From: an uncultured Oscillospiraceae bacterium
Lineage (GTDB): Bacteria > Bacillota > Clostridia > Oscillospirales > Oscillospiraceae
Assembly (NCBI GenBank): GCA_905233595.1
Contig: CAJOFI010000018.1
Coordinates: 1 to 14,317, forward strand
DNA: 14,317 nt
Direction of reading: 5' to 3'
In this document: in pieces, positions 7,211 through 12,813 of the stretch
Numbering within the stretch: position 1 is the stretch's first letter
How the letters are laid out: every line of letters begins with the position of its first letter
Made by a program: the position numbers and the translations under genes
Notes under the pieces: generated by a model
Databases searched by the model: none
The model's input: the letters and a program-made list of their open reading frames with translations, nothing else
Told to the model about the DNA's origin: nothing

Positions 7211-8317
7211 ATGCTGGAATTTGAAGAATATAAGGCGAAGCTCAACGCCGCGAAGCCCGCGCTGGAGCTTTTGCAGGGCGCGCTGAAGCTGGAGAGCGCC
7301 AAAAAGGAGATCGAGGAGCTGGAGGCCGCGAGCGAGCGCGAGGGCTTCTGGAACGACGTGGAGAACTCCCAGCGGGTGCAGAAGCGCCTCAAGACGCTCA
7401 AGGCCAAGGTCGAAAACTACGAGAAGCTCTGCGCGGCCTTCGACGATATGAGCGTGATGTGCGAGATGGCGATCGAGGAGAACGACGACTCCATGCTCGC
7501 CGAGCTCAAGTCGGAGTTTGAGCGCTTCAGCGAGAACGTGGAGTCCACACGCCTCTCCACGCTGCTGACCGGGGAGTATGACGCGAACAACGCCATCCTC
7601 ACCTTCCACGCCGGCGCGGGCGGCACCGAGGCGCAGGACTGGGCCTCCATGCTCTACCGCATGTACAACATGTGGGCCGAGCGCCACGGCTACAAGGTCA
7701 AGGTCATGGACTATCTGGACGGGGACGAGGCCGGGCTCAAGTCCGCCACCATCATGATCGAGGGCGACAACGCCTACGGCTTTTTGAAGAGCGAGCACGG
7801 CATCCACCGGCTGGGGCGCGTCTCCCCCTTTGACGCGGCGGGCAGGCGGCACACCTCCTTCGCCGCCGTCGAGGTCATGCCCGAGATCACCGACAACAGC
7901 GAGATCGAGCTTCGCGACGACGATATCGAGATGCAGGTCTACCGCTCCTCCGGCGCGGGCGGGCAGAAGGTCAACAAGACCTCCTCCGCCGTGCGTCTGA
8001 TCCACAAGCCGACGGGCATCGTGGTCTCCTCCCAGGTCGAGCGCAGCCACTTCCAGAACCTGGAGAACTGCAAGAACATGCTGCGCGCGCGGCTGGCCGA
8101 GATCAAGGAGCGCGAGCACCTCGAGAAGATCAGCGACATCAAGGGCGTGCAGATGAAGATCGAGTGGGGCAGCCAGATCCGCTCCTACGTCTTTATGCCC
8201 TACCAGCTCGTGAAGGATCACCGCACCGAGTTTGAAAACGGCAACATCCAGAACGTCATGGACGGCGACCTCGACGGCTTCATCAACGCCTTTTTGTCGA
8301 TGAAAGCGGCCAATTGA
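7211..8317 (+). CDS. prfB: Peptide chain release factor 2
   Basis: Recognises UGA and UAA stop codons and triggers peptide release. The 368-residue protein has the RF2 discriminator tripeptide SPF (in RVSPFDAAGRRHTSF near residue 202) and the catalytic GGQ loop (SSGAGGQKVNKT near 245). An N-terminal coiled-coil-like domain spans roughly 1-110. ATG follows GGGAGGA by ten bases. Many RF2 genes carry a programmed +1 frameshift near codon 26; here the frame is continuous through that point, with CTG AAG where E. coli has CTT TGA C. The gene's own stop is TGA. It diverges from prs and is followed by palindromes, not the secA neighbour common in Firmicutes. The length and motifs leave little doubt. 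Confidence 0.97.
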   Translation: MLEFEEYKAKLNAAKPALELLQGALKLESAKKEIEELEAASEREGFWNDVENSQRVQKRLKTLKAKVENYEKLCAAFDDMSVMCEMAIEENDDSMLAELKSEFERFSENVESTRLSTLLTGEYDANNAILTFHAGAGGTEAQDWASMLYRMYNMWAERHGYKVKVMDYLDGDEAGLKSATIMIEGDNAYGFLKSEHGIHRLGRVSPFDAAGRRHTSFAAVEVMPEITDNSEIELRDDDIEMQVYRSSGAGGQKVNKTSSAVRLIHKPTGIVVSSQVERSHFQNLENCKNMLRARLAEIKEREHLEKISDIKGVQMKIEWGSQIRSYVFMPYQLVKDHRTEFENGNIQNVMDGDLDGFINAFLSMKAAN

Positions 8318-8402
8318 GTGAAAAGTGAAAAGCCGAGGTGTTCCCCTTCGGGGAACCGATAAAAATCGTCGCGAAGCGACACCGTAACGATTCACTATTC
8401 AC
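8318..8402. repeat. Composite nested palindrome, copy C (behind prfB)
   Basis: Outer arms GTGAAAAGTGAA (8318-8329) and TTCACTATTCAC (8391-8402) pair with one mismatch and begin directly at the prfB stop. Nested inside are TTCCCC-TTC-GGGGAA (8341-8355), CGAT-AAAA-ATCG (8357-8368) and GTCGC-GAA-GCGAC (8368-8380), with GGTGT (8337-8341) able to pair with ACACC (8379-8383). No T-run follows, so it is not a standard intrinsic terminator. Confidence 0.7.
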
Positions 8403-8425
8403 TTTTCTCTGTTCATTTACCCTTA

Positions 8426-8559
8426 GGGAAACGCTGATTAATCCGGCTTCGGCGCCTGTTGGCAGATTTCCGCCGGGCTCTGCGTTGCAAAAGTTTGAAA
8501 TACACAAAGTATTCCTGCGATTTTCCGCCTCGCTACAGGCGAAAAATCCTACGCCATCT
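8426..8559 (-). repeat. Palindromic repeat element, copy 3 (reverse orientation, chimeric)
   Basis: Bases 8495-8559 are the reverse complement of copy 2 bases 10304-10370, identical except for a two-T insertion in copy 2. Outside that core the copy differs. One flank (8426-8490) is a distinct sequence starting GGGAAACGCTGATTAATC. The other flank, past 8559, shows no matching inverted arm and runs into a possible gene remnant. It reads as a truncated or recombined family member. Confidence 0.7.
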
Positions 8560-8604
8560 GGCCTCGCAGTCGGCGAAGATCAGGTCGTCAATGTCGAAAT
8601 CCAT
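8533..8604 (-). pseudogene. Possible 5' remnant of a gene interrupted by the repeat
   Basis: An ATG at 8602-8604 on the minus strand follows a good ribosome site (GGGAGG within 8611-8617) by six bases. About 15 acidic-start codons (MDFDIDDLIFADCEA) follow, then the frame enters the repeat core at 8559 and stops after 23 residues at a TAG. The strong start signals and abrupt transition suggest the beginning of a lost divergent gene whose body was replaced by the repeat. Alternatively it is a fortuitous short frame or a longer variant of the repeat end. I do not recognise the peptide. Confidence 0.3.
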
Positions 8605-8668
8605 CGTTTTCCCTCCCCTGTTTTTTCCGCATGGGAAAATGATATGCGCTTCTTTTTTATATTATGTC

Positions 8669-8697
8669 TTGCAAGCGAAAAACGTTTGCGCTATAAT
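8669..8697 (+). promoter_or_regulatory. Promoter of the foldase gene with an embedded inverted repeat
   Basis: TTGCAA (8669-8674), 17-base spacer, TATAAT (8692-8697). An inverted repeat, GCAAGCG-AAAAA-CGTTTGC (8671-8689, one G-T step), overlaps the -35 and fills the spacer, the position expected for a repressor operator. The leader to the ATG is about 37 bases. Confidence 0.8.
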
Positions 8698-8740
8698 AAT
8701 TAGGCTTTACGCAATTCTTACAGAAAAAGGACGATTCAAT

Positions 8741-10276
8741 ATGAGCGCATCAACTGACAGAAAGCAGCGTCAGCAGGCGATCGCCGCCGGGACTGACAAG
8801 AAGACCCTCGCCGCGCAGGAGGCGGCGAAAAAGCAGAGCCAGAGCAAGCTGCGCTGGACGATCGGCACCATCGCGGTCGTCGTGCTGATCGCGGCGATCA
8901 TCCTGCTCGACTCCCCTCTCATGATTAAGGCCACCACCGCCCTCAAGGTCGGCGGCGTCAAGCTCTCCCCCGCCGAGGTCAACTACTACTACGGCAACGA
9001 GTACGTGAACTTCGTCAACACCTACGGCAGCTACGCCTCCCTCTTCGGGCTTGACACCTCCAACGGCGTCACCGGCCTCAAGGAGCAGGATTGCAGCATG
9101 CTCGAGGACGGCACCTGGCGCGACTACTTCCTCGACGCGGCCGAGCGCGACGCCGCGCAGGTCATCGCCCTGAACGACTACGCCCGCGAGCAGGGCATCA
9201 CCCTGAGCGAGGAGGAGACCGCCAACGCGCTTTCGAGCTTTGACGGGCTTGACGAGATCGCGAAGAACCAGGGCTACGCCGGAGCCGACGCGCTGATCGC
9301 CATGAACTACGGCAAGGGCGTGACCCTCAAGATCGCGCAGGACGCCGCGCTGCGCAGCATCCTCGCCGGGAAGGCCTACGACGCCGCCGTGGACGGCTTC
9401 GTCTTCACCCCGGAGGAGATCGCACAGTATTACGACGACTACAACGGCTCCCACGATTACTTCGACTATCTGGTCTACGACGTGAAGGCCACCGTCGAGG
9501 AGGGCGCTGAGAGCGCGAGCGAGCAGGCGCTGATGGAAGCGCGCGCCACCGCCGACGCCATCTCCATGGCCTACCAGGACGGCAGCGACATCGAGGACAT
9601 CACCGAGCGCTTTGAGGCGGCGGTGGAGTCCCAGACCGAGGCGCTGCCCACGAACCGCAGCCGCGTGCAGGGCGCGAGCCTCAACGCTGATTACAGCGCC
9701 TGGCTCATGGGCAGCCGTGAGGCCGGGGACGTGACCGTCGTTCCCGACTCCGACAACAGCGGCAGCAGCGTCGTGGTCTTCCTGAACCGCGAGGACAACC
9801 ACTACAACACCGTGAGCGTGCGTCACATCCTCGTCAAGGCCGTGGCCGACGAGAGCGGCGTCTACACCGACGAGGCCAAGGCGACCGCCAAGGCCAGAGC
9901 CGAGGAGATCCTCGCCGAGTACGAGGCCGGGGACAAGAGCGAGGAGAGCTTCGCCGCCCTCGCCGAGCAGTACTCCGAGGACGCCGGCTCCAACACAGAG
10001 GGCGGCCTGTACGAGAACGTCGCCAAGGGGCAGATGGTCGAGGAGTTCGACGCCTTCTGCTTCGCCCCCCACGCAAGCGGCGACACCGCCATCGTCTACG
10101 GCGAGAGCGGCAGCTACGCCGGGTACCACGTCATGTACTTCGTGGGCGAGGGCGATCTGTACAGCAATGTCATCGCCGAAAACGAAATGCGCAGCAGCAA
10201 CGCCTCCGCCTGGCTCGACGATCTGATGCTCCCCTACGAGCCGGTCGAGACTTACTGGATCCGCCTCGTCGGATAA
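8741..10276 (+). CDS. Membrane-anchored parvulin-type peptidyl-prolyl isomerase (PrsA/SurA-like foldase)
   Basis: A 511-residue extracytoplasmic folding factor by inference. I chose ATG 8741 because it follows AAGGA (8727-8731) by nine bases and the TATAAT promoter by about 40; an in-frame upstream extension has no ribosome site and runs through the repeat. Residues 1-36 are polar and basic, followed by one membrane span (about 38-57), so the body faces outside as a signal-anchor protein rather than a lipoprotein. Residues 70-350 form an acidic, alanine-rich helical region as in SurA/PrsA N-domains. The PPIC domain spans about 358-466, with VRHILVKA at its start and the EQYSEDAGSNTEGGLY block near 410-425. 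Partners are probably secreted or wall proteins. A repeat element begins at the base after the TAA stop. Catalytic competence is not provable from sequence. Confidence 0.88.
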   Translation: MSASTDRKQRQQAIAAGTDKKTLAAQEAAKKQSQSKLRWTIGTIAVVVLIAAIILLDSPLMIKATTALKVGGVKLSPAEVNYYYGNEYVNFVNTYGSYASLFGLDTSNGVTGLKEQDCSMLEDGTWRDYFLDAAERDAAQVIALNDYAREQGITLSEEETANALSSFDGLDEIAKNQGYAGADALIAMNYGKGVTLKIAQDAALRSILAGKAYDAAVDGFVFTPEEIAQYYDDYNGSHDYFDYLVYDVKATVEEGAESASEQALMEARATADAISMAYQDGSDIEDITERFEAAVESQTEALPTNRSRVQGASLNADYSAWLMGSREAGDVTVVPDSDNSGSSVVVFLNREDNHYNTVSVRHILVKAVADESGVYTDEAKATAKARAEEILAEYEAGDKSEESFAALAEQYSEDAGSNTEGGLYENVAKGQMVEEFDAFCFAPHASGDTAIVYGESGSYAGYHVMYFVGEGDLYSNVIAENEMRSSNASAWLDDLMLPYEPVETYWIRLVG

Positions 10277-10437
10277 GGAACTGTGCAGAAATAAATTGTG
10301 CAAAGATGGCGTAGGATTTTTCGCCTGTAGCGAGGCGGAAAATCGCAGGAATACTTTTTGTGTATTTCAAGATTTGACAACGAAGCTACAGGTGAAAAAG
10401 GCAAGTCAGATTGCACAAGTTATTTCGGAACAGTTCC
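10277..10437 (+). repeat. Palindromic repeat element, copy 2 (complete, 161 bp)
   Basis: Begins with GGAAC at the base after the foldase stop and ends with GTTCC. Left and right ends are imperfect inverted repeats of about 50 bases: GGAACTGTGCAGAAATAA at the left against the complement of TTATTTCGGAACAGTTCC at the right. The inner 15-base arms are at 10317-10331 and 10385-10399 with one G-T step, enclosing AATAC-(7)-GTATT. Each side is flanked by TAA (10274-10276, which is the stop codon, and 10438-10440), compatible with a 3-bp target duplication. Confidence 0.85.
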
Positions 10438-10448
10438 TAATTCAAAAA

Positions 10449-10487
10449 AAAACAGGATGTGAGAACTTCGTTTTCACATCCTGTTTT
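10449..10487 (+). terminator. Terminator of the foldase gene
   Basis: A 17-pair stem (10449-10465 with 10471-10487, one G-T step) around a CTTCG loop, with TTTT at the base of the 3' arm. On the minus strand the stem is followed by a run of nine T, so it can also stop leftward transcription. The repeat element lies between it and the gene it serves. Confidence 0.8.
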
Positions 10488-10543
10488 GCATTCGTGACCC
10501 GCAGCGCCGAGCATTGATCGGCGTCCGTGGTCAGTGAACGGTG

Positions 10544-10572
10544 AATCGTTATGGTGTCGCTTCGCGGCGATT
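10544..10572. repeat. GTCGC-TTC-GCGGC palindrome unit
   Basis: Contains AATCG...CGATT (10544-10548, 10568-10572) around GTCGC-TTC-GCGGC (10556-10568), the same unit as at 264-292 and 8365-8388. A short degenerate tract of TGAA-type units precedes it (10531-10548). Another tract, with GAAA units every seven or eight bases, lies at 10602-10638. The rest of 10488-10704 shows no gene and no convincing promoter. Confidence 0.6.
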
Positions 10573-10704
10573 GGAATGGATTCGCAGGGGCTCCCGCGCG
10601 TCCGAAAACCGAAAACTGAAATCTGAAATCGAAAACCGGAACCTTTTCGCCTTCCGTGCGTCTCAATGGGTGTATCCCTCAAAAAACATACGGAGGATGA
10701 TCTT

Positions 10705-11661
10705 ATGAAAAAAACAGTCTCGCTCCTGCTTGTTTTCATTCTGATGCTCACGCTCAGCGCCTGCGGCAGCGCGTCCCGCGAGGCGCAGTCGGGCGGCGCG
10801 TATTACAACGCGGCCTATGACGGCGACGCCTACGAGGCGGCGGAAATCTACACGGAGGCGCCCGCGATGGGGCTTTCCATGACCGCCGCCAAGACCGCCG
10901 CGCCCGAGGAGGACGCGCCGGAGGCAAACCCCGAAAAAATCATCTACTCCTCGGACGTAAAGGTAGAGACCACGGACTTTGAGGGCAGCCTCGCGAAGCT
11001 CGACGAGCTGCTGCATGCCGTGGGCGGCTGGGTGGAATCGAGCAGCGTCAACGGCGCGAACTTCTACAACCAGTCGCGCGGCTACCAGAGCACACGCAGC
11101 GCAAGCTACACCCTGCGCATCCCGAGCAGCCGCTTTGACGAGCTGATGGCTACGCTCTCCTCCCTCGGGAACATCCCCTACACGCACACCTACACCGAAA
11201 ACGTCACCGCCCAGTATTACGACACCGAGGCACATCTGAAGGCCTACCAGACCCAGGAGGCGCGGCTGCTGGAGATGATGGAGGTCGCCGAGACCGTGGA
11301 GGACATCGTGATCCTCGAGGATCGGCTGACGGAGCTGCGCTACCGCATCGAGAGCCTGCAGTCCACGCTCAAAAACTGGGATCGCCGCGTCAGCTACAGC
11401 ACTGTGAGCCTCACCGTGCAGGAGGTGCAGGAGTACACCCCCGAGCCCGAGGTGCGCGTCAGCTACGGCCAGCGGCTCTGGCGCAGCCTGCGTGACGGCG
11501 TTCTCGGCGTCACGAGCTTCTTCAAGGAGCTGCTCGTGTGGTTCGTCGGCGCGCTCCCGACGCTCGTGATCCTCACGGCGCTCTTCTTCCTCCTGCGCCC
11601 GGTCTTCCGCAAATGGAGAGCGAAGCGCCGCGAGAAAAAAGCCGCACGGCGCGGTCAGTAG
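10705..11661 (+). CDS. DUF4349 domain-containing lipoprotein
   Basis: A 318-residue surface protein of unknown function. Start ATG 10705 follows GGAGG (10692-10696); an earlier in-frame ATG lacks a ribosome site. A lipoprotein signal ends in the lipobox LSAC with C20 as the lipid-modified cysteine. A low-complexity Ala/Glu linker follows to about residue 75. The DUF4349 region then runs from the Y-S-S-D-V-K-V-E block near 80 to about 250, including a coiled-coil-like stretch around 180-225. One membrane span lies near 276-299, ending in a very basic tail (RKWRAKRREKKAARRGQ). Such proteins are common in Firmicutes; no enzymatic motif is visible. It converges with the hydrolase gene over a shared terminator. 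Confidence 0.88.
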   Translation: MKKTVSLLLVFILMLTLSACGSASREAQSGGAYYNAAYDGDAYEAAEIYTEAPAMGLSMTAAKTAAPEEDAPEANPEKIIYSSDVKVETTDFEGSLAKLDELLHAVGGWVESSSVNGANFYNQSRGYQSTRSASYTLRIPSSRFDELMATLSSLGNIPYTHTYTENVTAQYYDTEAHLKAYQTQEARLLEMMEVAETVEDIVILEDRLTELRYRIESLQSTLKNWDRRVSYSTVSLTVQEVQEYTPEPEVRVSYGQRLWRSLRDGVLGVTSFFKELLVWFVGALPTLVILTALFFLLRPVFRKWRAKRREKKAARRGQ

Positions 11662-11722
11662 CCAGCGGCCAGTGGTCAGTGAATCGTGAATCGTGGGAAC
11701 TTGTTCAGTCTCAGGGTTGTGC

Positions 11723-11738
11723 TTCCCCCGGCGGGGAA
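11723..11738. repeat. TTCCCC-CGGC-GGGGAA hairpin
   Basis: A perfect six-pair stem with a four-base loop, similar to the TTCCCC-TTC-GGGGAA stem at 8341-8355. It lies behind the DUF4349 gene, after a short AGTGAATCGTGAATCG tract (11678-11693). It is probably a degraded composite palindrome. Confidence 0.45.
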
Positions 11739-11772
11739 GGACACGCATGATTGTTTTTTGAACAGGACTGAA

Positions 11773-11823
11773 TGAAAAACACGGGGAAATCGCAAAGAAC
11801 CGCGATTTCTCCGTGCTTTTTCA
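11773..11823. terminator. Bidirectional terminator between convergent genes
   Basis: Arms 11773-11793 and 11802-11823 pair over about 20 bases with one bulge and one G-T step around an eight-base loop. A-runs on the left and T-runs on the right give five T at the end of the stem in both directions. It serves the DUF4349 gene (plus) and the hydrolase gene (minus, stop at 11829). Confidence 0.85.
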
Positions 11824-11828
11824 TACAT

Positions 11829-12707
11829 TCAGCAGAAGCTTTTGAAATACGCGCACTCGTCTCGGTTACACTGCGCGGCGGCTTCAAGGCGCATGTTGCA
11901 GTGGAAGACGTGGCCGAGGACATGCTCCCTGTCGCCGTAGTAGTGATACGACACCGGCACGCCCAGCGACCGGAGCTTCTCCGCCAGCGGCGGCGCGGCC
12001 TCGGCGAGAAAATCCCCCTCGCAGGTCATGACGAAGGCGGGCGGGAAGCTTTCGGTCACGTGGCCGAGAACGCTGATCTGCCGCAGCTCTTCCGCCGTTC
12101 CCTTGTGGGGCAACAGATCGCCCATAAGCCGCGCGGTTAAATCGCGCTTGCCGTCGAGCGTGATCTCATACACGCCGCAGTTGAGCGCCACCGCCGTGGG
12201 CTTGAAGCCCTCCGGCGCGGAGAAGGGAAACTGCGCCGCATAGTCCGGCTCTGTGCACAGGCAGCAGAAAAGCCCCAGCAGATGCGCGCCAGCGCTGTCG
12301 CCCACGCCGAAGACCCGCCGCGTATCAAAGCCGTAGTCCTCCGCGTTTTGCAGCACCCAGGTGAAGACCGCGTTCACGTCCCTGAGCTGGGAGGGGAACT
12401 TGAACCTCGGCGCGAGACCGTAGTTGAAGTTCACCACCGCGAAGCCCTGTTCGGCAAGGCTCATGCAGTAGTACTGATAGCGCTCCTTGTCGCCGTAGAC
12501 CCAGCCGCCGCCGTGCACGCTCACGATCACGGGGAGCTTGCCCTTCGCGTCCTTTGGGCGGTACACGTCCAGCAGGTTCCACCTTCTGTCCGGCCCGTAA
12601 GGAACGTCCACCACGCGGCGCACGCCCGCCGGAACCGTCAGCCCCGCGTCGCGCTTGTCGTCGCCGTGCTTGAAGGTACAGCGCAGCAGAATGCTCTCGA
12701 GTGACAC
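11829..12707 (-). CDS. Alpha/beta hydrolase, esterase/lipase of the HSL-like (HGGG) group
   Basis: A 292-residue cytosolic hydrolase, probably a carboxylesterase. It shows the oxyanion motif HGGG (65-68), nucleophile elbow GDSAG with S138, and candidate triad partners D232 (in TCEGDFL) and H262 (in DREHVLGH). A YGLAP motif (96-100) matches the NYRLAP block of this group. The start is GTG with GGAGG (12715-12719) seven bases upstream. No signal peptide is seen. It is unusually rich in cysteine, with 12 residues including C148, C149 and C151 close together. Substrate is unknown; acetyl-xylan or other short-chain esters are possible but unsupported. It is transcribed alone, between the bidirectional terminator and the hairpin behind glmM. 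Confidence 0.87.
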   Translation of the reverse strand: MSLESILLRCTFKHGDDKRDAGLTVPAGVRRVVDVPYGPDRRWNLLDVYRPKDAKGKLPVIVSVHGGGWVYGDKERYQYYCMSLAEQGFAVVNFNYGLAPRFKFPSQLRDVNAVFTWVLQNAEDYGFDTRRVFGVGDSAGAHLLGLFCCLCTEPDYAAQFPFSAPEGFKPTAVALNCGVYEITLDGKRDLTARLMGDLLPHKGTAEELRQISVLGHVTESFPPAFVMTCEGDFLAEAAPPLAEKLRSLGVPVSYHYYGDREHVLGHVFHCNMRLEAAAQCNRDECAYFKSFC

Positions 12708-12773
12708 GGTTCTTCCTCCTTTATTTTATGCCGTCAAAAAATTCCAAAAGGTCAAAGCTCACGATCCAAAACC

Positions 12774-12806
12774 GGGGCTGTAAAAAACAGAGTTTTTTAC
12801 AGCCCC
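12774..12806 (-). terminator. Terminator-like hairpin behind glmM
   Basis: Arms GGGGCTGTAAAAAA (12774-12787) and complement (12793-12806), identical to those behind glgP, around a CAGAG loop. On the minus strand the stem is followed by GGTTTTGG, a short T-run. It starts seven bases beyond the glmM stop. Confidence 0.65.
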
Positions 12807-12813
12807 TCGGGGA

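Noticed and set aside
7118..8395. 425-codon open frame opposite prfB
   Set aside because: Antisense shadow of a gene with clear RF2 motifs; it also runs through the prfB promoter.
8459..8740. N-terminal extension of the foldase by 94 codons
   Set aside because: The extension lies in the repeat and upstream of the TTGCAA/TATAAT promoter; the ATG at 8741 has its own ribosome site.
8750..10303. 517-codon open frame opposite the foldase gene
   Set aside because: Antisense shadow with low-complexity Val/Gly/Leu composition; the plus-strand gene has promoter, ribosome site and PPIC domain.
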